Below are positions 45,801 through 58,492 of a DNA stretch of 64,000 bases, piece after piece. Position 1 is the first letter of the stretch. Each line of letters opens with the position of its first letter. The notes under the pieces were generated by a model. That model had not been told where the DNA came from, searched no databases, and saw only the letters and a program-made list of their open reading frames with translations. The translations under genes were made by a program, and so were the position numbers. Source of the DNA: Sesamum alatum (lineage: Eukaryota > Streptophyta > Magnoliopsida > Lamiales > Pedaliaceae); NCBI GenBank assembly GCA_034509735.1, contig JACGWO010000007.1, forward strand, positions 25,324,046-25,388,045, read 5' to 3'.

Positions 45801-47250
45801 ATGACCATCTTAACTTGGAACTGCCAAGGGATCAGCCTCCCTTGGACAGTTCACTGTTTTGGAGACATGGTTTGTGCCCACGGTCCTAATTTGGTTTTCT
45901 TAATGGAGACTAAGTGCAATCAATAGAATATTGATTCTTTGAAATGTCAATTGGATATGTTAGGCCAAGGAGTTAATTCGAGGGGAAAAGTGGGGTTCTT
46001 GCACGGTTATGCCAAAAATCTATTTCAGTGTATCAAAAAGAATTCTCTAGCCACCATATTGATGTTTCCATATAGGAGAACAATCATGCCATAATCTGGA
46101 GATTCACCAGCATATATGGAGAATCGAAACCCATTCGAAGAAATATACGTGGAATCTACTCAATCGTTTGCACACTCAGTCCTGTCGGCCATGGTTTTAC
46201 ACGGGAGACTTTAATGAGATCCTGCTACATTCAAAAAAGGAGGGAGGTAACATTTGGCCCCAATGGCAACTTAACCACTTTTGGAAAGCACTTGGATAGT
46301 GGTCTTCAAGACATTAGATATACGGTGGACTGTTTTACATGGAGTAATTGTCAAATTCAGCCGCATACCATTCGTGAACAAATTGATATGCCCTTTGCTT
46401 CCACTGAATGGCTTTAGTTGTTTCCACAATGTTCAGTCTTACCGGAGCCTACAGTTTATTGCGACCATTCTGCCCTTGTTATTCGACTAGAAGCAACACC
46501 AATTCCCAACTTTAATCAAACTAAGCCGTTTAGATTTGAAGCATCATGGATTGGCCTGGATGTGAGACTATTGTTAAGATACGATGGGGACCGTCCTCTT
46601 TTCTTGGCCCGAGTGGTTCTGTTATTAACAAATTGCAGCACTGTCGGGATGACTTTACAAGATGGAGATAATTTGCTAAAGCTGGTCAATTTCAAGAAGA
46701 CATCAAAACTCTTGAGTCTCGGCTTCTTGCACTCCAGAGGGGAACGATCACTGTGGAAACCCGTTTGAAATAAGCTTCACTTCATGAATAGATTGAGGAA
46801 ATTTCAACAAAGAAGAGGTCTTTTGGAAACAACGAGCCAAGAGCCATTGGCTTCATCTTGGGGATAGAACTTCTTTTTTCCACAAAACGGCTAGCAAAAG
46901 ACATCGGTGTAATTAAATTCTGGGTCTCTGATATGGAAGGATTACAGAAGTTGGTTTGTGAGCACTTCTTAGATGTTTTCAGGTCTACTTGTCCATTAGT
47001 CAATGATATGGATGAGGGAGTTGCGGTTGTATTTGAAAAAGTGGACGCTAGAATGAACCATGCATTGTTACAACCATACACTGAAGAGGAGGCAACAAGC
47101 GCCTTTTTTCAAATGGCCCTCTCAAGTCTCCCTGACCTGACAGTATGCCCCCAATATTCTTTCAATCTTATTGGCATGCTACTAAACATGATGTGCTCTC
47201 TTATGTGCTTAACTTTCTTAACAATCCTGTTTTTTATACTACTATGAATC
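45801..47250 (+). pseudogene. ORF2 endonuclease and linker of LINE 1
   Basis: ORF2 starts at the ATG at 45801, 'MTILTWNCQG', the start of the apurinic-type endonuclease with its conserved WNCQG box, followed by 'VFLMETKC' (catalytic E). Later parts in other frames include 'DFNEI' around 46210 and the region leading to RT (46858-47247). Broken by several frameshifts. Confidence 0.82.
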
Positions 47251-48240
47251 GTACTCAAATTGTTCTTATCCCAAAGTGTCAAAAACCCCTACAACTCACA
47301 CAATTTAGACCCATTAGTCTATGCAATGTGATTTATAAGACAACTTCCAAAATCATTGCAAATAGACTTAAGGATTTACTTGATGATATCATCTCATAGA
47401 ACCTTTCTTTGATCCCGAGCCGGCTAATTACCGACAATGTTCTTATAGCTTTTGAATTGAACCATTACCTTCGTACGGAAACTTGGGGGACTAAGGGTCA
47501 TGCAACTATTAAAATTGATATTACCAAGGCATATGACAAAGTGGAGTGGTGTTTTCTTGAGAGAATGCTTGCTAGACTAGGTTTTGAGTCCAAGGTTGTA
47601 CGTCTTGTTATGTGTTGTGTCAAAACTGTGTCGTATCCTTTTCTATTTAATGGTTGTGAATTTGGTTCCCTTACCCCATCAAGAGGGCTCCATCAAGAAG
47701 ACCCTCTTTCCTCCTATTTGTTCTTGCTGTGTACGGAAGCGTTCAATTCTTTATTACAGTCAGCTGAAAGAGATGGTTCAATTCATGGTGTAGCCGTGTG
47801 GTGTAGAGCCCCCAGTATTTCACGTTTACTATTTGCAGATGATACTCAAATCTATTGCCAGGCTTTAGCTACAGCTTAGCATCAAAGGGATTCTTGAAAA
47901 GTATGAGCGAGCTTTGGGGCAAAAGTTTAACTATGGTAAATGAACAGTGGTCTTGAGCAAGAATACACCACCACGGGTGAAGGAAGAAATTCCAAGTATT
48001 CTTGGCTTATGCAGAGAGGATGATCAAGACATACCTTGGTCTTCCTTCGGAGGTGGAACGATCCAGGAAGGGAATTTTCGCTTACTTGAAGGATAGAGTT
48101 TGGAAGAAAGTTCAGGGATGGAATGAGAAAATTTTATCTCATGCAGGAAAGGAAGGCCTCATCAAAGCCGTTATCCAAGCAATTCCTACCTATGCTATGA
48201 GTGTCTTTCGACTTCTAGATTCTCTCATCCCGTAAATTTA
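47251..48240 (+). pseudogene. Reverse transcriptase of LINE 1
   Basis: 'IVLIPKCQKP' and 'RPISLCNVIYKTTSKIIANR' open the RT domain. The central piece 47409-47879 has 'SRLITDNVLIAFELNHYL', 'KIDITKAYDKVEW' and the catalytic box 'LLFADDTQIYC' with both aspartates. 'TYLGLPSEVERSRK' and the thumb follow at 48002-48235. The frame changes at least twice (near 47400 and 47880). Confidence 0.87.
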
Positions 48241-49815
48241 GTCTTTGGCTTCATTTTTTTTCTGGAACAATTAGGGACAAAAGAAGATTCATTGGATTGC
48301 TTGGAGTCGATTGTGTGATAGGAACTTTGATGGGGTCTTGGTTTTCGTTCACTTATAGCATTTAACTCGGCTATGCTTGCCAAGCTGTTTTTATTCTCTT
48401 CTATCACAAGTACTCAAGGTGAAATATTCCCCGAATTCATCTTTACAGGATGCTTCCCTTAGTCATTGGCCTTCTTTCACATGGCGATCTATTCTTGGAG
48501 CATGAAGCCTTATTGAGGCGGGTTCCCTGTGGAGGATTGATTTGGGTCAAAGGGTTCATATTTGGAATAAAAGTGGATTCCAAGACCGACGTCTTTCAAA
48601 CTAATCATTCCCCCTCTGGACGGCATGTACGAGAGTTTAAAGTGGCTACTTTAATTCATCCAAACACAAAGGATTGGGACCATGAGATTAGCGACTCTTT
48701 TTTTTATCCAGATGATGGGGAGGAGATTCTTAAAATTCCACTTGCTCGGGTCGAATGGGATGATATCTTTTGTTGGCACTATACTAGAAATGGAGCAGTC
48801 TCTGTTACTAGTGCATACCATTTGGCGATGAAGCTTCAAACTGAGGCCTCCAGGAGTCTTTCTTCCTCCAACCCTACCGCTCGAAGATGGAAGCTCCTTT
48901 GGAATGCCCGTATTCCCCCTAAAATCAAACTGTTCACTTAGAAGACTTGTCAGGATGCTGTACCGACGGGCATGGAATTTGAACAAAAAAATGCGCACAC
49001 GCTGGTTCAGTTGTCCATTTTGTGGTGACACCCAGGAAAATGTGTGGCATGTGCTTGTCCAATGTCATTACTCTCGTCAGGTGTGGGCTCTCACAAACCT
49101 TTCGTGGTCGAGTATTTCTCATTGGAGAGGAGATAACACAGACTGGATTTTCCCTTTGGCATCATCCCTCGAATCGAAGGAGTTCGAACGATTCCTAGTT
49201 ATCTGTTGGTTTATTTGGTGGGATCGAGGCAACCAATGCATGGAAATTGTCTTTATGCGGCTTGACCAAGTGGTTAGTTCAGTTGATTCCATTATCTACT
49301 CTTTCTCGACTATAAAACCGCAAACTTGTACGTCAAGAACAACAGTCAGCTCCAGATACGAAACCTCCTAAAGGGTAATTAAGATCAACTTCGACGGTGC
49401 CTCATTTGCCTACGGACACGAAGAATTGGTGTTGTGTCCAAAGATGCAACTGGAGCTGTACTTGCTTGGCTATCCCATCAGTTGCCCAGAAGTGCATCTC
49501 CTAAAGTTGGGGAAGTTATGGCTGCAAAGGAAGCTGCTGAATTAGCCCTTCAACGGAATTGGCCTTGGATTATATCGGAAGGTGAATGCCTTCAGTTGAT
49601 CCCAAATTTGAAGTCTACCTCCTATGACTTGTCCCCCATTAGACCCTTAGTGTCTGGTATTCGCTTCATTCTTAATTTCCATTCTTCGATTTCTAAGCGT
49701 GATAGAAACATTTTGCTCATAAACTTGCCCGCCATGCAAGAGCCCGCCTTCAGGGTGCTACCTTTTCTGTTGCTGATGCTCAGCGATTTAGACTGAGCTA
49801 TGCAGATTTGGATTA
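48241..49815 (+). pseudogene. ORF2 C-terminal zinc region and RNase H of LINE 1
   Basis: 48450-48941 contains the linker and 'WKLLWNARIPPKIKLF'. The zinc region 'CPFCGDTQENVWHVLVQC' is at 48904-49371. RNase H begins at about 49378 with 'IKINFDGASF', continues in a second frame with 'EVMAAKEAAELALQRNW' and ends in a third with 'AHKLARHARARLQGATF', stopping near 49813. Three frames for one domain show clear decay. Confidence 0.83.
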
Positions 49816-49860
49816 ATACATATATTGATTCTCCTTCCAATAAACAAATAATCAATAATT

Positions 49861-50253
49861 ATCGACATTACTAGTGAATCAGAGTACCACCCGAGGAGAA
49901 AAGCAGAAGGGGGCATGAAAGGGACGAAAGCTGTTAGGAGTATCAAATTTGGACATTAAAAACGCCAGCACCAATCATACATCTAATTTGTAATTCACTC
50001 AATTAGCTTGAAGATAATAATAAAAGAGACTTTTCTTTCCCACATCGTCTTCGTCTTCAACATCACAAATGGACAACAAATTAAACAATAAACCAAAAAG
50101 AAAAAAGGGGAAAACAAATACACAAAGGCAACTCAAACGCCTGCGGAACAAGAAGCCTCAACAAATTACATCTTAACACCATTCACAATCTTCTACGTTA
50201 TAAAATATCCATGTATAAGGAATTACAGGACCTTGCCTGAAAATGATCCACAA
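49861..50253. other. 3' flank of the KLCR gene
   Basis: The convergent space between LINE 1 and KLCR, presumably including the KLCR 3' untranslated region. No open frame with a known domain is present, and no unambiguous poly-A signal was picked out. Confidence 0.5.
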
Positions 50254-50488
50254 TCAACTTCTGAACCCGAAAGCGGACCACTTCTTGGATGTTTCTTTCT
50301 TGGTCCTCTTTGAATTAGGGTCGATGAGGTTTTCAAGCGACTTGGCCTTCTTGTTTCGAGACCTGCCAGCTTCTTTCAAGAGCTCGGCCAGCCTCTTCTT
50401 CTCATCATCGAAATCAGGATTTGCTGTTCCAAGTTTCTCTTCTCGCAGTTTAAGGACATACTCCAGAATCTCTATTGCATCTTCAATT
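50254..50488 (-). CDS. KLCR exon 3
   Basis: From the acceptor tacag|AATTGAAG to the TGA at 50254-50256. It codes for the last TPR helix ('IEDAIEILEYVLKLREEKLG') and the basic tail ending 'KKWSAFGFRS'. Confidence 0.92.
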
Positions 50489-53400
50489 CTGTACATTTCA
50501 AGGAAGTTTCGTAAAGGATGGATTGGCATTCAAGGACTGAGGAAGGGCCAAAGAACTAACTATGTGCATGTCAGTATTGCAGTGCAGACCCATTATGCAT
50601 TTGATTTGAAGTTTCACAATCAACGAGCAAATATCTGAAACCATGTAGTTCTAATCCATAGTATATCCTAGAACAGCAAACTCTCATCTGAAGAAACATG
50701 TGCACCAGAAACACTGTATTCGGACCCCTTAATGCTAGAAAGCGGGTGGGTAAAATCTTGGTAGAGTTGGAAATTTCTCACCAAGATGTGATTGGGGAAT
50801 AATGACGTTTGGAAAGAAAAATTGAAATTTGGTATTTGGTGATTGTTTTTCAAATGGGTTTTGGTAGATTGGCCAAGTCAATTTTTGTTCACATGGATGG
50901 GAATTTTCAAAAAAGGTCTCTGATTTAGGTGTCAAGAGTACTTTATCAATGTCTGGCTATACTAAAACTCCAGGAGGAAACTGGGGAAAGTGTGTTGGAA
51001 CCAGAAATGGACTAATGTGCTAGCACCTATACTTAGAGGATCATACAATCTGTCCCGTAAATATATATATATATATAGCTGTTTACGTTGGGAAATCCTT
51101 CAAACAATATATGCAAGACTAATAAAATTTCAGAATCTGGAATTCCATGCTTAATTTATTCTAGTTTATCTTTACGTTGATAACTAGATCTACACCCCAA
51201 ATACTATATAACACATCAGAGGATCAGAGGGTTTGCACATTCTTATCAGATCTTTGCAGAAATGAACCTCAAACTTAGAGAATCAAGAATTATTCTAGAG
51301 ATAATAGTTAAGAGTACGATATTACCTTCCCATAGCATCATAAGTTGCTGCAAGATTGCTATACACACCGAGTGTATCCTGATGACATGGTCCACACTCC
51401 TGTTCCAGTATTTCTCTAGCTTCCTCAAACAACTCTGCAGCCTCATCGATCTTGAACAACTGCACGCAAGCCAACCCCATTTGGTTCAACACAACCCCAA
51501 AGAACGCTGATTTCCTCTCCCCACTGGCTCTAAGTTTTGAGACAGCACTCTCGAAGGAGCTCCGTGAATCTTCATATCTTCCCACCATGTATAACATCAC
51601 ACCCATCCGTGCCTCAATTCCGGCAATAGTACTTTGCTGCCCTGGCTTATCCTCCAATAGTTTCATAGCCTTTTGCAAGAGTTTTAAAGCTTCCTCAGGC
51701 TCATTGAACAATTCATAAATGGCTGAAATTTCAGTCATCCCACTAGCAATCTCTTCTGCAGTGGTTCCAGGTACAGGTTTCGCATATATTCTCAGGGCAT
51801 TTTCACAATATGATCGTGACTCTCTAAGCTTTCCTGTCTTGTAGTATAGATCCGCAAGCCGTACAAAGACTGAGGCGACAGAAGGGTGGTTGTCACCTTT
51901 GGAAGATTTGAAGACAGTGAGTGCCTTCTGGTAGGAGAAAACTGCCTCGTCAAAACGGGTAAGTGACGAGTAGATATTGCCGATGCTAACATCAATGGCA
52001 GCAACCTCATTTTCTTGTCCATTGGCAATCATGGCCATGCTGGCAAGTACAAGGTGTTCCAAGGCTGATTCATAATCTCCTTTAGCCTCACATATGAGGG
52101 CCATCAATCGACGGTCAGCAGCTTCCTCAAGAGATGCTGGTGGACTGTGCACGCGGTGGATTTCAAGAGTTTTCTTACACAGATTCTCAGCTTCATCAAA
52201 TTGCATGGCTTGAACATGGGCCTCAGCCAAATATCTGGAATTTTCATTATCAACACATCATATCACAAGTGGCCAAAGAATTGTCAAGAGTCAGGACTGG
52301 AAGTTTTGTCTTCAACTTCATGTTAATTTATTTCAATTAGATATAATAATATAGCCAGCACCAAGACATTTATTTCTTTTCTTTCCCGGGACAAGAAGAA
52401 GAAGTCAGAATGTATAATATAGTCACTGAATGCAGAAGCATATACGCAATGCATTAGTATCTATAAAGTTCAAAGTGTTTCCAGATCAATTTGACAAGAT
52501 TTGAAGAAAAATCTATGGAATTTATTCAACAAAACAAATACAAAGTACATATATCTTTGAATTTTCTTTAACTATTTTCTATCCAAGCCCTTAAAATAAT
52601 TTAATTAATTATTTCCTACTTTGCTATCATATCCACCTTACATATATTTTCTTATCCGAATTTTCCTTTTGTAACCTAAAATATACGTTGGACTAACAGA
52701 AAAAGACATGCTAACTTCAACCACAGTCAAGCATACATACGACAACTTCATGCGTAAATAGCCGGGAGGACAGAGTAAACTTAAGTTGAAATCAACTCAA
52801 CAAAATTAGGCAAGAAGTTCTCAAATTTTACCAAATGTGTTAATTCACTTCAATTTCCATTGATTCAAGAAACCAATGATATTTTCCTTTATTCCTACAC
52901 TAAACATTGATTTTGATAAAGTATTTTATCAAAATCAGATACGAATCAAAGTACTGTAATACTTTTAAGAACATACATCCCAACAGGGGAAAACTATCAT
53001 CTTAACAGGGTTATTTTTAAAAATTATATGGCAACTATATCGTTCTTCTTTGAATTTGAAAATTTCATTCTAAGAATCTCAATGTGTATATATTATGGAA
53101 ATATTTTTTTATTATTTCCAAATCCACAAATATTTATTTTTCTAGAGTTCTTAGGAATAGAGAGTCAGATCGCAAAACCATTTAGACAGTTCCAGACATT
53201 TAGAATTATTTCATTATTTAATGGTTATATTTTCAACAGCAAATTATATTCTGTAGCTTCTTGATGTTAAGAGTCCAAAAATTTTATCATTTATCATGAG
53301 TGTTTGATTTCATAAAAATTTATTGAACTAGACTACAAGACTTTAAAAACTTGTATCCTCGATAAGGATACAATTGCAACATTTTTAAGAGTACATGGAG

Positions 53401-56400
53401 GTAAAATATGACAAGTCAGAATACAGCAGGCTAAAGTAGAATTTATCCCTTTCTTAGTTAAATTTTATTGTAACTTAGTTTGGATGTGGATCGAAATAAT
53501 GAAACTATTCCTGAAGAACTTTTATAAAAATATACTAATTTTAATTACTAAAAGTAAGTGCATATATTACTAAAACTTTATTTGTCCAATTCATCGTTAT
53601 TTATATATAATCTCTTGCCGCATTATTTTGATTTAGTACATTTGTATTGGTAAATATTGTATATGATCTTATTAATTTATTTAGTCCATTTGTTATTATT
53701 TATTTATAATCTTCTATTGCAGAATTTTTGTTTTTTATTCTTGGATTTACATCAATAATATAATATGTGATCTTAATATTCTTTTTCTAGGAAAGAAACA
53801 AAAAAACAAAAAAAAAAAAAACACATTTCACTAGTCTCCCTAAAAATGAACACATCCTCAATTCTCATATCCATTTTATTTTTTTCCTAAATACATAAAA
53901 TATAAAAACCATTTGTTTTCAAATTGTAGTTAACAACTGTAACAATGAAATTAAATGTCACAATCTTAATTGTTGTCTCATGCAACCACGGGCCAAATGC
54001 TAATATCTATATCTATACTATGATATACTAGAATTATTATGCGTGAGTGCACTAAAGTAACTATCCCAATAGTTTGGAGTAAAATGACTAAATCAACCAT
54101 TTAGGCCCCATTTACTTACTGGGATTAGGTGGGATGTCCCAGCTAAACCGGGCCAGTATCACATTTGTTTCGTTTTACGACAGTTTGGGATAAATGTGTC
54201 CGGTCCAGTACACTAGCTGATTATAGGTTGACTATAATCTCACATAAGGGGGTGGAATTCACAATCCATACTCAGTTGAGCAAAATTCTTCCGCCTAAAT
54301 TGTCCTTTAAATTTTATGCCCACGAGCCTCTTTTTCCTTGCAAATTTTGGAGATAACCGAAAACCCACTAGACAATTAATGACATGTCAGACACCTTTTT
54401 GTGGCCGATGAGGTGACATGTACTGACTTCGCCAATTTTGTCTTAGTGTGGAGTACTTTCGAAACTTCATATTTCTGTCTCAAACTTATGCCATGTTAGA
54501 AAACATGAGACAAATAATCACACATTAATCTTAGATCTTGTCCAATTAAGTAACCAAATTACTTCTTATCCTATCACCGCATATCCTCAATTTTATCATG
54601 TATTAATATATCCCTACCATAGTTGTTAATGGCGCAAGGCGCATCACGGCGCAAAGGCCCCCTGGGGCCATGGGGCAAGGCGCGTCGCTCGCCTTTTTAA
54701 AGCATGGGCATATTTACAGAAATAAATTATATATTTATACATTAATATCTTTTAACATCAATAATGTAGAAATAATTAAATATTATTACAAGATTTATAT
54801 ATACCTTACTTGTAGTTGCTATTTTTCATAGATGAATTATTTTTATAAATATTGTTACAAGATTGATTAGGATATTTGTGTGTATTTATCTTACTTGTTT
54901 TTGATAGATTTGGAAGATAGATTAATCATATCCATAAATATTATTTAAAGATTGATTAAAAAATTTGTATATATTTACCTTACTTGTAGTTTATATATTT
55001 GGTAGATAAATCAATCATATTTATAAAGATTGTTAGAAGATTTGTGTATAACTACCTTATTTGCAGATTATAATTTTAGTAAATAATCAATCATATCCAT
55101 ACCGTATTTATAAGTTTTCCTAATCCTAACACTATATATTTATTTATTAAACAAAAAAGGCCTTGAGAAACCCTACTCACACCAGCCCTAGACGCGCTGC
55201 GCCATCACCCATCTCCATCCACCAACTTCTGTCAGCCTCCACGCACCGCCAACCACCTCCTTGTTAGTTTTTCTCTCAACCTAACCCTAAAAATGGCTAG
55301 GCTTGCAAAAGACGCACCTTAGCGCCTCTGCGCCAGACAGAAAGGCGTGGTCAAGCATGCCATTCTGGCGCCATCGCAAAGCCCAATGCCATTTTCTGTG
55401 CCATGCACCGTGGCAGGTGCTTTTTGGTGCCTTTTACAACTATGTCCAAGGCCGAACCATATATAAACATTGGATTAACCTGGATAAATAATTCAATTCA
55501 GGCTAATCCAATAAAGTAGACTAGCCTCATTGACTTTGTGAGATGAGATTAAGTAGAGATCTTAGTTGTAAAAGTCGCCAAAAGGCACGCGCAATGGTGC
55601 ATGGCGCGCGAGGCGCAAGTCCAGTGCCATCCTTAGAGAATGGAGCTAGGCGTTGCCATGGCGCCGGAATGGCGTGTTTTTCTGTGTGGCACAGAGGCTC
55701 ACTAAGGCGCGCTTTTTGCTAGCCCAGCCATTTTTAAGGTTGGGCTGAAAGAAAAACTTATAAGGAGGTGACCGGCGGTGAGTGGAGGCCAACAGAAGTT
55801 GGTGGATGGGGATGGGGGATGGCGGCGGCATGGTTAGGGCTGGTGAATAAGGTTTCTCAAGGCTTTTTTTGTTTAGTAAATAAATATATAATGTTAGGAT
55901 TAGAAAAACTTATAAATACGGTATGAATATGATTGATTATCTACCAAAAATATAATATATAAATAAGGTAAGTTATACATACACAAATGTTCTAACAATA
56001 TTTATGGATATGATTGATTTATCTACCAAATATATAAAGTACAACGTAAAAATATACAAATCTCCTAATCAATCTTTAAATAATATTTATAATATGATTA
56101 ATATATCTTCCAAAACTATCAACAACAAAGAAGATAAAATACACACAAATTTTCTATCAATCTTGTAACAATATTTATGAAAATGATTGATATATCTACC
56201 AAAAATAGCAACTACAAGTACGGTAACTATATATAAATCTCGTAATTAATGTTGTAATAATTTTTAATTATTTCAACATTATTGATGTTAAAAAATATTA
56301 ATGCATAAATATATATTTTATTTCTGTAAATATGCATCACCCCTTAAAAAAGGCGTGCGCCGAGCCGTGCGCCACGCGCCATGGCTTGAGGGGACCTTTT

Positions 56401-58453
56401 TGCCATGATCGTGCACCATAAACAACTATGGCCCTGGATAAGAGTTTGAACCTGGCACTATTCATACTAAATGCAAGATTGTCCATCCCACCTCAAGATG
56501 TGGGATTGGACTATCCTATGAGTTGGCAATATAAACTTGAAGAAAAATATAACACTAGAGGCCATTCTTGGCTTTTGGCTATTAATCATTTCAATATCCA
56601 ATGAGCATCATTTACTTTGTGGGATGAGATTAAATTGGGATAGATTAATGTATGATAAAATAGAGAATAGGTGGTGATAGGATAAAACAAGATTAATATG
56701 TGATTATTTAATTTCATGTTTACTAACATGGCATAAATTGGGGACAAAACCTAAATATCCATAAACACCCCATAACAAGACAAAATTGGGCAAGTCGCAT
56801 GTCACTTCATTTGTCAAAACAGTTATTGACATGTCATTACTAGTTTGGTGGGTTATTTTGTGTTATTTCTAGAATTTGCAAAGACAAAGAGGTCCGGTGT
56901 GAAATTTAGAGGACATCTTAGGCTGAAGAATTTTCATCCACCCAAATGAGCTGGGGTTGGATCGTGTAGCCAAAATCAGCTACTCTATCAAGCCAGATAC
57001 ATTTATCCTCGATGCCGAAAAAACAAAGTAAAGAAGATATTGGGACGGATAATATTGGGCTAGATAATATTATCCATCCCAAGTCCACTAAGTAAATAAG
57101 GTTTGAAGTAAACAACAAACATATATTATTAAATAATTCTATCACCACGGTTAATCTCACTCAATCCTATCATCTAATTATCCCATCCCAAAATGTAAAC
57201 GAACCCTTAAAGACATAATATCAAGGTAACTTGTGTTGTTTCCTTTCTCCCTCCTCTTCAATGTCTTTGTTTTTACTCCTCTCTAGTTTTTTTCCAACCC
57301 ATCTTTTTTCTCCTCTAAGCTCCAACCTTTGTTGGTTTCCTCTCTCGAGTTTTCCTCCAACCATTATTTGATAAAATAGAAACAATAACTCTAATAAACT
57401 TTAAAAATAGAGCATCATATTTTACCTCTCTACTCTGGCCTTGTCTCACTTTACCTCCTCCTATTCTCAATTGTATAAAGTTACCCCCTCAACTCTTAAA
57501 GTATTTATATAAATGCTTTAATTGCATTCTAACCTTCAAAATTAGTTTTATAAAGTTAGCACTTTGGTTCAATTATTATTATTATTAAATAAAATACGAA
57601 TATTAAAATTATGAAACTTCTTTTATACTTCTACATATATATACTATTACTCAAAAACTTTCTATTTAAAATGTAATCATCTAAAAGTAGTAAAATAATT
57701 TTCAAGAGTTATGATACTAAAATAATCAATGTACAAATAACTATCATATAAAACTTGTGCAAAACTTATTTTTATAATAACTTCGCTTTGTATTTTATAC
57801 AGTGAATTTTAACAACCAAATGAGAAGCATAAGATTCTTATATTATTTCAAGAATAACATTATTAGGACAATAGTATTACTCAATCAAGATAAAAATTAT
57901 TCAATAATTGGTAACACTATATATTTAATTTTATGTTTAAAACTTTACTGCAAAAGTATCATTATACATTTCTTGAATAAAAAGTTCTCATTTTCTCTTT
58001 GTGTAGTTATTTTCTAAATTTCTTATAAACATATTGTCCAACTATTAAATCCATCTAAATAGTTTTGAGTTCTGAAAATTTTAACAATTTAAATTAAAAT
58101 TTTTGGAGTAATAACATAGAGATGTTAGAAGTATAAAAAATGAGTTTCATAATTTATCATAAGTATTTTATTTTATAGAATTCATTCAACCAAATTGCTA
58201 ACTTAACGAAATCAATTTTAAAGGCAAGAATGTATTGAAGTATTTATATCACTTTTGGTCCTCTAACTAAGCCACTTTATTCGCATTTAGTCCACGAGTT
58301 TCAGTCATCACATTAGTCCCAAATGTTTGAAAATTTTATCAAATGTGGTCCTCACCATTTATATTCCATTAAAACTAACAGTGGTTGGGTTTTGAGGGAA
58401 GTTATAGGTGTTTGGTGCCAAAACCGGTTCATCTACCCATTTCTACATTCTAC

Positions 58454-58492
<39 letters not shown>

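Larger units (their letters stand above)
44560..49860 (+). mobile_element. L1-type LINE 1 with RNase H, near full length but broken
   Basis: Plus-strand order: ORF1 with DUF4283-like end and zinc knuckle, then ORF2 with endonuclease, RT, a C-terminal zinc region and RNase H. It has a common plant L1 layout. Many stops and frameshifts interrupt both frames. The 3' end lies at about 49850; no long poly-A tail or TSD was identified. It ends about 400 bp from the KLCR stop codon, tail to tail. Confidence 0.85.
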
